Assembly: GCA_038231575.1 (NCBI GenBank)
Contig: JBBRLB010000012.1
Location: 6,272-70,271, forward strand
Source: CAITWF01 sp038231575
GTDB lineage: Bacteria; Verrucomicrobiota; Verrucomicrobiia; Opitutales; Opitutaceae
Direction of reading: 5' to 3'
DNA length: 64,000 nucleotides
Below, one piece after another: positions 36,162-45,453 of the stretch (positions are counted from its first letter, which is position 1; every line of letters begins with the position of its first letter). The notes beneath the pieces are model-generated. The model was given only the letters and a program-made list of their open reading frames with translations. It searched no databases and had not been told where the DNA came from. Position numbers and translations under genes: made by a program.

Positions 36162-36902
36162 ATGTCCGCCGCGCCGCCCCTCAGCGTCATCGTCGTGTGC
36201 AAAAACCCCGGTGCGCGGTTGCCCGCCGCGCTGCAGAGCATCTGGGACCAGTTGCACGTGTCGCCCGATCTCGTGGTGATCGACGGCGGGTCGACCGATG
36301 GCACGCGGAAGTGGCTCGAGACGCGGCGCGATCGGATCGGGACGCTGGTGTCGGAGCGAGACGGCGGGGTTTACGACGCGATGAACAAAGGCGTCGCCGC
36401 GGCGCGCGGCGAATGGGTGCTGTTTCTTGGCGCCGACGACCGGCTGGTCGGCGACATGATTTTGAGCGAAGCGCTGAACTGGCTGAAAAAAACCGAGGCC
36501 GGGATCGCAGCGGGCGAGGCGGCCTACGACGACGGGCGGCTCTACAAGCTACCAGCGCGGGTGAATCCGCGCGTTCGGAATTTTGTGCACCATCAGGCGG
36601 CGTTCTACCGGCGCACGCTCTTCGCCGAGAATGGCGGCTTCGACGCCTCGCTCGGGATCATGGCCGACTACGATTTCAACCTGCGGCTCTGGAAAAACCA
36701 CGTGCGCTTCAAGCCGATCCCGCTGCGCATCGCGGCGTGCGGCACGCGCGGCCTGAGCGATTCCGGCCACTGGCGCGGCTACCGCGAAGAGATCACCGTG
36801 CGGCACCGCTACTTCGCGGCCTGGCGCTGCTGGTTCTGGGACGCACTGTCGGTCGCGCGCTACGTCCGCAAAAAAATCGTCCGGAGTTTCGCGCGGCACT
36901 GA
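36162..36902 (+). CDS. GT2 glycosyltransferase (WcaA-like)
   Basis: 246 residues from ATG at 36162, divergent by 34 nt from the other GT2 gene. Motifs: LSVIVVCKNPGARLPAALQSIWDQ, VVIDGGSTDGT (~40), RDGGVYDAMNKGVAAARGEWVLFLGADD (~73, with the GADD metal-binding site) and HHQAAFYRRTLF. Similar to colanic-acid-type glycosyltransferases. Its last 43 nt overlap the convergent GT8-like gene. Confidence 0.9.
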   Translation: MSAAPPLSVIVVCKNPGARLPAALQSIWDQLHVSPDLVVIDGGSTDGTRKWLETRRDRIGTLVSERDGGVYDAMNKGVAAARGEWVLFLGADDRLVGDMILSEALNWLKKTEAGIAAGEAAYDDGRLYKLPARVNPRVRNFVHHQAAFYRRTLFAENGGFDASLGIMADYDFNLRLWKNHVRFKPIPLRIAACGTRGLSDSGHWRGYREEITVRHRYFAAWRCWFWDALSVARYVRKKIVRSFARH

Positions 36903-37909
36903 CCCGACCAGCGGCCGAGCCCGAGGCGAAAATTACAGAGGGTTCCGCCGAGAAAAAGCCAGTCGCCGCCGAAGAGGAGGCGGAACGGCAGCGTCGACCA
37001 AAACTCCCGGCGGAGCCGCGCGCTGCCCCGCGCAAAATCGAACCCCGGCCGCCGCGCCACGATTTCGTCGCGCGCCGCCAGGAGCGCGCACATGTAGGGC
37101 AGGTAAATCGCGTGGCGCAGCGCCCGCGGCATCACCCCGTATTCGAGCTGCCCGGAGCGCCACCACCCGCCGCGCGCCGGCCGGAACCGCGCAAAATGAA
37201 ACAGCACCAGCTCCTGTTCGTCGACCCAGGCGCGCGAGACGAAGTCATACTGCACCCAATTCCACGGCGCGAGGTTCACGCCCGGCCGGTCGAGCACGAG
37301 CAGCGCCGCGCCGAGCTGCGCCGGCCAGGCATCAAGATATTTTTGATCGGCGTATTTTCCGTCCTCCAGCCGATCGTGACACCAGGCGAGGCAGCGCGCG
37401 CGCCAGTCGTCGAGGCAGCCGCGGCCGACGGCATCGTTGCGAAAGGAGAGAATGCCGACATTGAATTTTCCGTGCTGCTCGTAATGTCGGAGCCACGCGG
37501 GGAAGCGGTGCGCCGTGATGAGCACGCTCGCGCCCGCCGCATCCATCGCGGAAAAAATCGGCACGGGGCTCGCGAAGAAAAACATGTCGGCATCGAGATA
37601 CGTGAACCGGGCGATCTCCGGATGCCGCGCGAGCAGCCAGCGCGGCCAGCAGGGTGAGAGTGTGAAATAATATTCCACGCGCGTGCGATTCGCCTTGGCC
37701 GCGACGAGCGCGGCATCGCCCGCTTCGATCTCGGCCAGCGTCACGACCCCGAGGCGCTCTTCGGCGAATTCGCACAGAACTTCCGCCGTGAATTCATCGA
37801 GTGCGAGCACCCACAGCCGCGCTTCCGGATCGTGCGCGGCGAGCGAACGCCAGAGCGCCAATCCCTGCGCGAGAAACCCGCGATCAAAATAAGTGCAGTA
37901 AACGTTCAT
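36860..37909 (-). CDS. GT8-like glycosyltransferase
   Basis: 349 residues from ATG at 37909, which overlaps the stop of the upstream gene by 1 nt (TGATG). Starts MNVYCTYFDRGFLAQGLALWRSL, then LWVLALDEFT and the metal-binding FTYLDADMFFF (~112), HRFPAWLRHYEQHGKFNVGI, and DQKYLDAWP. These are features of nucleotide-diphospho-sugar transferases of the GT8/GT77 type. It is the last gene of a three-gene minus-strand operon with the membrane protein and methyltransferase. Confidence 0.8.
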   Translation of the reverse strand: MNVYCTYFDRGFLAQGLALWRSLAAHDPEARLWVLALDEFTAEVLCEFAEERLGVVTLAEIEAGDAALVAAKANRTRVEYYFTLSPCWPRWLLARHPEIARFTYLDADMFFFASPVPIFSAMDAAGASVLITAHRFPAWLRHYEQHGKFNVGILSFRNDAVGRGCLDDWRARCLAWCHDRLEDGKYADQKYLDAWPAQLGAALLVLDRPGVNLAPWNWVQYDFVSRAWVDEQELVLFHFARFRPARGGWWRSGQLEYGVMPRALRHAIYLPYMCALLAARDEIVARRPGFDFARGSARLRREFWSTLPFRLLFGGDWLFLGGTLCNFRLGLGRWSGQCRAKLRTIFLRT

Positions 37910-39435
37910 CACTTCGCCCTTCCGTCCGCGAGCCAGACGCGCCACTCCGCGTTCGTCAGCGGCAATCGCCGATCACGCCAGTCCGCCGGCAGCGCCCACT
38001 TCTCCCCCGAGGGATGCAGCGATCGCCGCGCGCCATCGCGATTGACCGAGAGGGCGCCGGCCGACCAGTGCGCGCGGCCGCCCTCGACGTATTTCAGGAA
38101 ATCCGCGAGCCGCGCACCTTCGAGCCCGCGCGCGCGCGACGCCGCGAACAGTTTCCAGCCGAGAAAACCGAACGGCGCATCCGACGCTTCCCGGATCGAG
38201 AGCGTGCCCACCCGCAGCGCGTTTTCATACGCCACCGCTTTGTCCTCCGCCCGCCGCAGGAATCCACTCAACGCCACCGCATAGCCGAGGCTGGCCGCGA
38301 GCAGTGTCCACGCAAACCACCCGGGGCGGCGCTTGCCGGTGTCCGAGGTCACGGCGGCCGCCGGCCACGCGAGCACCAGCGCCGGCTCCAGGAAATAATA
38401 ATCCCACCACTGCCCGCGCCACGCTACCAGGGCCGCGTAGACCACCACGAACGCGCCCGCCTCCGCGGGCGGCCAGGCGCGCCACCGCCCAAACCACGCG
38501 CCGAAAAACGTCGCCACCACCACGAACGCCGGCCCGACGTTCGCCGCGCCCGGCAGCTCGCAGCGCAACTCCGCGCCCCCGCCGAGCACGACCCACGCTC
38601 CCGCCAGCGTGAACACCAGTGGCAGCGCCGGGCGCGCGAGATTCTCGCGGCAGACCGCGCGCAGCGATTCACCGCGCCACGCGGCCCAACCAGCCCGCAG
38701 CGCCGCAAGCATCACGGCGCCCAGCGCGAGATTTCCCAGCAGCGCCATCGCGGAAAATTCTTCGCGCCACCGCGCCGCCGCGACTGCCCGCGCAAACGTC
38801 GCCGGCAACAGCAGCACCATTGCCAGCGCCGTCCCCGCGACGACTCCAATCCCGGTCAGCAGCACGGCGTCGACGCGACGCTCGCGTCGCCCCGTCCGCA
38901 CAAGCGCGATCGCCGGCAGCGCCAGCAGACACACCGCGCTCTGCCGATTGGCCACGCCGAGTAACACCAGTGCGAAAAACCATCCGCGCGACCCGCGGCG
39001 CCACGCCAGCAGCGCGCCCAACAGCAATGCGATCCCCAGCGGCACACCGGTGAACTCCACCGTCTTGTTCAGCCCCACCGGAAACAACGCGATCGCCAGC
39101 ACCGCCCACTCCCCCGCCGCGTCCGCCGGCCGCAGCCACGCGCGCAGCAAAATCAGGTTCGTGATCGCCAGCGCCGCACTCACGCCGAGCGTCGCCAGCC
39201 AGAAATTTCCCGTCGCGGCGTGCATCCCTGCGCTCAGCAGCGGCAGCGGCACATTGAACGGCTCCAGCCAGTCGCTCGGCATCCAGCGGCTGTGTTGCAG
39301 CGTCGCGACGACGCTTTCCACATAACCAAAATCGTCCGCCCGCAAAATCACCCGCCCCGGCAGCAGCGCCGCCACGACCACCCCAAAAATCGCGGCCACA
39401 CCGACTGCGGGTCCGACTGTCGGGTGCGCGCTCAC
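37909..39435 (-). CDS. GT-C-like polytopic membrane protein
   Basis: 508 residues, start GTG, overlapping the methyltransferase stop by 4 nt (GTGA). About 12 hydrophobic helices. After the first helix comes the acidic loop RADDFGYVESVVATLQHSRWMPSDW, resembling the catalytic first extracytoplasmic loop of GT-C enzymes. The C-terminal ~110 residues are soluble (DAPFGFLGWKLFAASRARG). Probably transfers a sugar from a polyprenyl-phosphate donor; no family name can be assigned with confidence. Confidence 0.75.
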   Translation of the reverse strand: MSAHPTVGPAVGVAAIFGVVVAALLPGRVILRADDFGYVESVVATLQHSRWMPSDWLEPFNVPLPLLSAGMHAATGNFWLATLGVSAALAITNLILLRAWLRPADAAGEWAVLAIALFPVGLNKTVEFTGVPLGIALLLGALLAWRRGSRGWFFALVLLGVANRQSAVCLLALPAIALVRTGRRERRVDAVLLTGIGVVAGTALAMVLLLPATFARAVAAARWREEFSAMALLGNLALGAVMLAALRAGWAAWRGESLRAVCRENLARPALPLVFTLAGAWVVLGGGAELRCELPGAANVGPAFVVVATFFGAWFGRWRAWPPAEAGAFVVVYAALVAWRGQWWDYYFLEPALVLAWPAAAVTSDTGKRRPGWFAWTLLAASLGYAVALSGFLRRAEDKAVAYENALRVGTLSIREASDAPFGFLGWKLFAASRARGLEGARLADFLKYVEGGRAHWSAGALSVNRDGARRSLHPSGEKWALPADWRDRRLPLTNAEWRVWLADGRAK

Positions 39436-40154
39436 GCCACGCGCTTCCGCGCGAGCACCACGTTATCGAGATAAAAATCCGGATTGCCTGGCAGCACCGC
39501 ACTGATCACCGCACCCATGACGTTGACCGGTGCGATCAGTGCGAGCTGCGCGCAGAGGTTCAGGGGGCGACTGCGGGTGCGCGTGGTCTTGTAGATCCAG
39601 CCGCTCGCGAGTTGCACCAGTGCCCGCGCGTCCGCCATGCTTTTCCGCTGCGCCACCACCTCAAAACCCGCGCGCTCCAGCAGCGCGCGCACCCCGAACG
39701 ACGAATAGCGGGCAAAGTCCTGCGGCTGCTCGTGCTCGTCCCACACGAACGGCACCGCGAGCACCAGCCGCCCGCCGGGCCGCAGCACGCGATGAATCTC
39801 GCCTAGAAAATCTGCCGGCGTGAACACATGCTCCAGCACCTGCGAACACAGCACCCCGTCGAAGTCCGCGTCGGCGCAGGGAAATTTTCCGCCGTCGTAA
39901 AACAAATCCGCCGCGCCCAGCGCGCGCATTTGCGGCGTGTCCATGTCGAGGCCCGTGTAGGTCGCCGCCGGCACGAGCGCGCGATAGGGTTTTCGCCCGC
40001 AACCGACGTCGAGCACGGCGCCGGTCAGCTCCGGAAAAAATTCCCGCAGCGTCCGCGCCAGCCCGCGCCGCGCGAAAAAGAAGGGGTTCACCAGCAGGCC
40101 GAGCCAGCCCGGATCAAACTGCTCGTGGTGCCAGCGGGTGCGGGGCGAAATCAT
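39432..40154 (-). CDS. SAM-dependent methyltransferase (class I, type 11)
   Basis: 240 residues. Motif I is VLDVGCGRKPYRALVPA, motif II-like TGLDMD, post-motif SQVLEHVFTPADFLGEIHRVLRPGGRLVLAVPF. The N-terminal NPFFFARRGLARTLREFFPEL matches small methyltransferases of polysaccharide loci. Probably O- or C-methylates a glycan intermediate or modifies a precursor in the cytoplasm. First gene of the minus-strand operon. Confidence 0.85.
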   Translation of the reverse strand: MISPRTRWHHEQFDPGWLGLLVNPFFFARRGLARTLREFFPELTGAVLDVGCGRKPYRALVPAATYTGLDMDTPQMRALGAADLFYDGGKFPCADADFDGVLCSQVLEHVFTPADFLGEIHRVLRPGGRLVLAVPFVWDEHEQPQDFARYSSFGVRALLERAGFEVVAQRKSMADARALVQLASGWIYKTTRTRSRPLNLCAQLALIAPVNVMGAVISAVLPGNPDFYLDNVVLARKRVA

Positions 40155-40247
40155 CGCAGGGATAGATGAGGGAGCAAAAGGTGACGGAGCGGATCGTGCC
40201 GCCGAGGCTCGCCAAGGGCCGCGGCGTCACGCAAGTTTCAGGGCAAC

Positions 40248-42359
40248 GTGTCCACGTTCACGGCGCTCATCAAGAAAATCACCGGGGCCGACGGCGCGGC
40301 CGCGGGCAACGTCGCCTGGCTGGCGTTCGACCGCGCATTTCGACTCGGCGCGGGGCTGGCGGTGGCGATCGCCGTGGCCCGCCATCTCGGGCCGACCGGC
40401 AACGGCACCCTCCAAGCCGGCCTGTCACTCGCGCTGCTCGTCGCGGCCGTCCTCGAACTCGGCCTCGATCACGTCGTGCGCCGGGAACTCGTCCGCACTC
40501 CCGCGCGCGCCGGCGCGCTGCTGGGCACCGCGCTGGCGTTGCGCGCGCTCGCGCTGCTGCCCGCGGCGGCGGCCTTCGCCTGGCTGATGCGGCAGGACGG
40601 CGCCGACGCGACCCTCACCGCGTGGCTCGCCGTCACGCTCCTCCTCCCTCTTTTCCAAACCTTCGAAAGCTGGTTTCTGGCCGGCGATCGCGCCCGCGAA
40701 AACGTTCTCGCGCAAAACGCCGCGCTGCTCGCCGGGGCGTTCGCCCGCATCGCACTCATCCTTGGCGGCGCCGGCGTGTGGCCGTTCGGCGCGGCGGCGG
40801 CGGGCGAAACGCTGCTGGCCGGCGTGCTGCTCGCGGTGATTTACCGCCGGGGCCCGCGCGCGGGCGCGTGGCACTTCGATCGCTCCGTCGCCCGCCAGCT
40901 CGGGCGGGACGCCGCGCCGCTGCTGCTGACCAACCTCGCGCAAACGGTCAGCCGCCGCCTCGACGTCGTGCTGCTCGCCGCGCTCGCCGCCGGCTCGGTG
41001 GCCGGCAGTTACGCGGCGGCCGTGCGGCTCGCGGAAATCGGCTACGTCGCGCCCATGATCCTGCTCAACGCGTTCTTTCCGCGGCTCACGCGCCTGCGCG
41101 CGGAGGATCGCGCAGGCTACGCCCGCGAGTTTCACCGGTTCTTCGTGCTGCTCACGTGGCTCGGCGTGGCCTTCGCCGCGGCGGTTTCGCTCACCGCGCC
41201 GTGGCTCGTGGCGGCGGCGTATGGCCCGGCCTTCGCCGCCGCCGCGCGACCGCTCGCGATTTACGCGTGGACGGCGGTGCTCATCGGTCAGCATATCGCC
41301 CGCAGCCAGTGGCTGCTGCTGGAAAATCTGCAGGGGCTCGGGCTCGCGTTCACGGCGAGTGGCGCCGTCGTGAACGTCCTCCTCAACCTCCTCCTGATCC
41401 CGCGCCTCGGGGCAACCGGCGCGGCGCTCGCCGCGCTCGCCGCTCACGCCACGGCACTCTATCTCGCGCCCCTGCCCTTCCGTCGCGCGCGACCCGTGTG
41501 GCGGCTGGGCCTCCGCGCCCTGTTCCTGCGCCCGCCCGCGACCGAGGCCGGACTCGCGCCCGCCGCCGAGCCCGCGGCGCTCGTCGCCGCCAAACGTTTC
41601 GCCCGCACCCGCCTCTACGGCGCCCTCGGCCTGCTCTCCGGCCGCCGCGCGATCGGATCACACGAGGCACGCGATGTCTTCGTGGCCGGCTTTCCGAAAT
41701 CCGGCAATACGTGGTTCCAATATCTCGGCGCCGGATTGATGGGCGGGGTGGACGTCACGCGCATCGACGACGCCACCGTGCAGGCGCTGATGCCGGACGT
41801 GCAGGACGTCAGTCTCTACCGCCGCGCCTACGAGCCCATGCTGTTCAAGAGCCATGAGCTGCCGCAACGCCACTACCGCCGCGTGATCTACCTCGTGCGC
41901 GACGGCCGCGATGCGATGGTCTCGTATTTTCATCACTTCAACGCCCTCCACGGCAAAATCGATTTCGCCACGCTCGTCCGCGACGCCCCCGAATTGCCCG
42001 CGCGCTGGCACGAGCACGTCGAGGCGTGGCTCGCGAACCCTTACGGCGCCGAGCTGCTCGTCATCCGCTACGAGGATTTGAAGCGCGACTGCATCGGCGA
42101 ACTCGCCCGCGTGTGCGTGTTTCTCGGCCGCCCGGTCGATCCGGCGCAGCTCGCGCGCGTGGCCGAGGCGGCGTCGTTCGGCCAGATGAAGCAGCGCGAG
42201 CAGGCCAAGGGCTGGAGCGATCCGCGCTGGCCGAAGGACAAACCCTTCGTGCGCCGTGGCGCCGTCGGGAGTTTCCGCGACGAGATGCCGCCCGAGGCGC
42301 TGGCGTTGTTCATGGCCGAGGCCGGGCCGACGTTGCAAAAGCTCGGCTACCCCGCCTGA
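40248..42359 (+). CDS. Wzx-like flippase fused to a PAPS-type sulfotransferase
   Basis: 703 residues, start GTG, one uninterrupted frame. Residues 1-~430 are a MATE/MVF-like polysaccharide flippase: AWLAFDRAFRLGAGLAVAIAVAR, ARHLGPTGNGT, repeated TM pairs and GQHIARSQWLLLENLQGLGLA. After a ~45-residue linker, residues 476-703 are a sulfotransferase: 5'-phosphosulfate loop PKSGNTW (483-489), FKSHELP with the presumed catalytic His (536), 3'-phosphate-binding RDGRDAMVSY (551-560) and C-terminal RRGAVGSFRDEM (669-680, the RKGxxGDWK equivalent). The sulfotransferase faces a PAPS supply only if cytoplasmic. It suggests sulfation coupled to export of a lipid-linked glycan. Each half is of normal length. 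Confidence 0.9.
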   Translation: MSTFTALIKKITGADGAAAGNVAWLAFDRAFRLGAGLAVAIAVARHLGPTGNGTLQAGLSLALLVAAVLELGLDHVVRRELVRTPARAGALLGTALALRALALLPAAAAFAWLMRQDGADATLTAWLAVTLLLPLFQTFESWFLAGDRARENVLAQNAALLAGAFARIALILGGAGVWPFGAAAAGETLLAGVLLAVIYRRGPRAGAWHFDRSVARQLGRDAAPLLLTNLAQTVSRRLDVVLLAALAAGSVAGSYAAAVRLAEIGYVAPMILLNAFFPRLTRLRAEDRAGYAREFHRFFVLLTWLGVAFAAAVSLTAPWLVAAAYGPAFAAAARPLAIYAWTAVLIGQHIARSQWLLLENLQGLGLAFTASGAVVNVLLNLLLIPRLGATGAALAALAAHATALYLAPLPFRRARPVWRLGLRALFLRPPATEAGLAPAAEPAALVAAKRFARTRLYGALGLLSGRRAIGSHEARDVFVAGFPKSGNTWFQYLGAGLMGGVDVTRIDDATVQALMPDVQDVSLYRRAYEPMLFKSHELPQRHYRRVIYLVRDGRDAMVSYFHHFNALHGKIDFATLVRDAPELPARWHEHVEAWLANPYGAELLVIRYEDLKRDCIGELARVCVFLGRPVDPAQLARVAEAASFGQMKQREQAKGWSDPRWPKDKPFVRRGAVGSFRDEMPPEALALFMAEAGPTLQKLGYPA

Positions 42360-42420
42360 AACCCAAAAAAACGCTTCCCCCCGCAACCCGACGCCCTACG
42401 GTGTGTCCTCACGCGCCAGC

Positions 42421-43110
42421 ATGAAACTCTCCATTGTCATTCCCTGCTACAACGAGGCCAAGACCATCCGCATGCTCGTCGATCGCGTGCGCGCCGCGCC
42501 GGTCAAGGACAAGGAGATCATCATCGTCGACGACTGCTCGCGCGACGGCACCCGCGATCTTCTCCGCACCCAAATCGCGCCGCTCGTCGATCACATCATT
42601 TATCACGAGGTCAACCAGGGCAAGGGCGCCGCACTCCGCACCGGGTTTAACGCCGCGACCGGCGATGCTGTCATCGTGCAGGACGCCGACCTCGAATACG
42701 ACCCGCAGGAATATCCGCTGCTGCTCCAGCCACTCCTCGACGGCCGCGCGGACGTGGTCTTCGGCTCGCGTTTTCAAGGCGGCCGCGCCCACCGCGTCGT
42801 TTATTTCTGGCACATGGTCGGCAACAAGGTCCTCACGTTGCTCTCGAACATGGCCACGAACCTCAACCTCACGGACATGGAGACCTGCTATAAGCTGTTC
42901 CGCCGCGATGTGCTGAAGAAAATCACCATCGAGGAAAATCGCTTCGGCTTTGAACCCGAGATCACGGCGAAGGTCGCGAGACTGCGCGTGGTGATTTACG
43001 AGGTCGGCATCAGCTACTACGGCCGCACCTACGAAGAGGGCAAAAAGATCGGCTGGCGCGACGGCTTCCGCGCGCTCTGGGCGATCTTCAAATACAACTT
43101 CCTCCGTTGA
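42421..43110 (+). CDS. GT2 polyprenyl-phosphate glycosyltransferase (DPM1-like)
   Basis: 229 residues from ATG at 42421. Motifs: LSIVIPCYNEAKTIRMLVDRV, IIIVDDCSRDGTRDLL (~38), NQGKGAALRTGF and QDADLEYDPQEYP (~97, metal site). No C-terminal membrane helices, as in dolichol-phosphate mannose synthase 1. It would make a polyprenyl-phosphate-linked sugar in the cytoplasm, the donor for the GT-C proteins encoded downstream. Confidence 0.9.
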   Translation: MKLSIVIPCYNEAKTIRMLVDRVRAAPVKDKEIIIVDDCSRDGTRDLLRTQIAPLVDHIIYHEVNQGKGAALRTGFNAATGDAVIVQDADLEYDPQEYPLLLQPLLDGRADVVFGSRFQGGRAHRVVYFWHMVGNKVLTLLSNMATNLNLTDMETCYKLFRRDVLKKITIEENRFGFEPEITAKVARLRVVIYEVGISYYGRTYEEGKKIGWRDGFRALWAIFKYNFLR

Positions 43111-43207
43111 ACGCGCCGGCCCAGCCGCCCTCGATCGCCCGCGCACACGAACCGCGCGATCGGTTCGCGCGCTGAGTCGGAAAATTTCCGCGCGACGCCG
43201 GCCCGCC

Positions 43208-45397
43208 ATGATTCGCCGCCCCGGCCCCGCGCTCGCCTTCGCCCTCGTTCTCGCCGGTCTGGGCGCGCTCGGCTACTGGCTGCTGTTCTCCCATTTCGCC
43301 ACCTACGACGACGAGGGCTACATCCTGCTCTCGGCCCGCGAATACCTGGCGCATGGCCGGCTTTACGACGGAGTCTATAGCCAATACGGCCCCGCGTTCT
43401 ACGTCGTCACCGAATTGCTCCAGCGCGTCACCGGGCCCGTCGATCACACGCTCGCCCGCCTGATGACGCTCACGCTGTGGCTCGGGGCGGCGGGGAGTTG
43501 TGCCGCGCTCGTGCAACGGCAAACCGCCTCGCGCCGCCTCGCGCTGTTCACGCTGTCAGCCACATTTCTCTACCTGTATTTTCTGCCGGACGAGCCGTTT
43601 CACCCCGGCGGACTGATTGTGGGGGTGTTGGCGTTCTCGCTCTGGCTGCTCGCCAACGCGATCGAAGCGAACCGCTGGACCGCCGTGGCCGCGATCGCCG
43701 GCGCGACGGTCGCCGTGCTCACGCTGACCAAGATCAATGTCGGCGCGCTCTACCTCGTCGGCGTGCTCGCGTGGGCGGCGCGTTACGCGCGAGGACACGC
43801 ACGCTGCGTCACCGCGCTGTGGATCAGCGGCGCACTCGTGCTGTTTGCCGCCGCGCTGATGCACACGCTGCTGCGTGACGCGTGGGTGCAGATCTATCTC
43901 GCGCTGTTCACCGTCGGCGCGATCACGGTGATCTCGTTTTTGCCTTCCGCGGAAGCGCTGCGCCGGAAACACGCCGCGGTTTTCGCCGCGGTCGGGGCGG
44001 GGACATCGCTGATTATCTTAGCGGCGGTCTGGCTGCGCGGCACGTCCGCCAGCGGATTGATCGAGGGCGTGTTGCTCGGACCGTTGCGGCATCCGACGAG
44101 CTATTCCTATCCCGTCGACTGGCGGCCGGGATCATTGGTCGTCGCCGCTTTTTCCCTCGCCCTGGCCGGGGCGCTGCCGTGGATCCGCCGGCGCACCTCA
44201 GACGATTTCGCCGATCGGATCGTGGTGGCGCTGCGGCTGACGCAGCTCGCGGCGCTGCTGGTCGCGTTCGCGCTGCTCATGCACGCGCGAGTGATCGGCG
44301 CAGTGTTCAGTTATGCGGCGCCGCTGATTTGGACTTGGGTCGTGCCGTTGCGCGGCGCGGGGTTGCGACCGGCCGCGCTCGCGAGTCGCGGACTGCTCGC
44401 CGCCGTGCTGCTGCTGCAATATCTCCACGCTTATCCCGTCGGCGGCAGCCAGGAAAGTTGGGGCACGTTTTTGTTCGTCCCGCTCGTCGCGCTCGGGCTC
44501 GGAGAGATCCGCGGCTGGGCTCCCGCCGGGCGCTGGTGGCCCGCCCTCGCCTCCGGGATCGCGGCGTTGATGATCGCAAAGGTGGCGTGGGCCGCGTCGG
44601 AGGCTCACGCCAAATACGCCAGCGGCACCGAGCTCGGCCTGCCGGGCGCGGAACGGCTGCACCTGCCAGAGCCGATGCGCGCCGCCTATCGCGTCCTCGC
44701 GCTCAACGCTGTCGTCCACGCCGACACGCTGTTTTCCGAGCCGGGCATGTTCAGCTTCAATCTGTGGACCGGTCTACCGCCGCCCACCGGCCGCAACACG
44801 ACGCTGTGGTTCACGCTGCTCAACGCCACCGAGCAACGCGCCATCATTGACGCGCTCGCGCGCTCGGCCCGGCCCGCGGTGATCGTGCAGGACTCGCTCA
44901 TCGAGCTGACGCGCCACAGCGGCGTGACCATCGGCGGTCTGCTGCACGAACATCTCGCGGCCAATTTTTCGCCGGTGTTTCGCACCGAAGGCTTCGCGTT
45001 CTGGGTGCGCAAGGGCCGCGAGATCGCCGCGCTGAACATCGCGCAGTTTACGCCGCTCGCGAGCCCCGTCGGCAGCGCCAACGCGCAGCTCGATTTCTGC
45101 CTCGTCAGCGACGGCACCCCGATCGCCTCGATCGCGGCGCACGATCTCGCCACGCCCTCCGCGCCCCCACTCGTGCTCAGCGCCGCCAACGCGCGGGTCA
45201 CCACCGCGCCCGTCGATCGCGCGGGACACGCGGGGCGCGCCCTCGCCGACGCGCCGTGGCCGCTGCGGTTGCAAGGCCTCACGCGCGTCTCGATCCAGTT
45301 CCATCGCGCCGGCGCGACCCTCTCACCGGTCACCACCGTGATCTATTTGAAAGCCGCCGATGGCCGTGTGCTCGGCGAAATCCGCCTCGCCGAATGA
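43208..45397 (+). CDS. GT-C-like polytopic membrane protein, paralogue of 52109-54301
   Basis: 729 residues, ATG start. About 12 membrane helices in the first ~480 residues and a soluble, beta-rich C-terminal ~240 residues. The first periplasmic loop has YDDEGYILLSAREYLAHG and YSQYGPAFYVVTELLQRVTG. It can be aligned along its length with the protein at 52109-54301 (DDEGY, SQYGP, HPGG, LTKINVG, SQESWGTFLFVPL and LFSEPGMFSFNLWTGLPPPT blocks). Probably a polyprenyl-sugar-dependent transferase; acceptor unknown. Confidence 0.8.
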   Translation: MIRRPGPALAFALVLAGLGALGYWLLFSHFATYDDEGYILLSAREYLAHGRLYDGVYSQYGPAFYVVTELLQRVTGPVDHTLARLMTLTLWLGAAGSCAALVQRQTASRRLALFTLSATFLYLYFLPDEPFHPGGLIVGVLAFSLWLLANAIEANRWTAVAAIAGATVAVLTLTKINVGALYLVGVLAWAARYARGHARCVTALWISGALVLFAAALMHTLLRDAWVQIYLALFTVGAITVISFLPSAEALRRKHAAVFAAVGAGTSLIILAAVWLRGTSASGLIEGVLLGPLRHPTSYSYPVDWRPGSLVVAAFSLALAGALPWIRRRTSDDFADRIVVALRLTQLAALLVAFALLMHARVIGAVFSYAAPLIWTWVVPLRGAGLRPAALASRGLLAAVLLLQYLHAYPVGGSQESWGTFLFVPLVALGLGEIRGWAPAGRWWPALASGIAALMIAKVAWAASEAHAKYASGTELGLPGAERLHLPEPMRAAYRVLALNAVVHADTLFSEPGMFSFNLWTGLPPPTGRNTTLWFTLLNATEQRAIIDALARSARPAVIVQDSLIELTRHSGVTIGGLLHEHLAANFSPVFRTEGFAFWVRKGREIAALNIAQFTPLASPVGSANAQLDFCLVSDGTPIASIAAHDLATPSAPPLVLSAANARVTTAPVDRAGHAGRALADAPWPLRLQGLTRVSIQFHRAGATLSPVTTVIYLKAADGRVLGEIRLAE

Positions 45398-45453
45398 AGC
45401 CCGTCCAGACTTCGCCATCGACAGCGCGCGATCCGATCGCCTGATCCTGTGGC

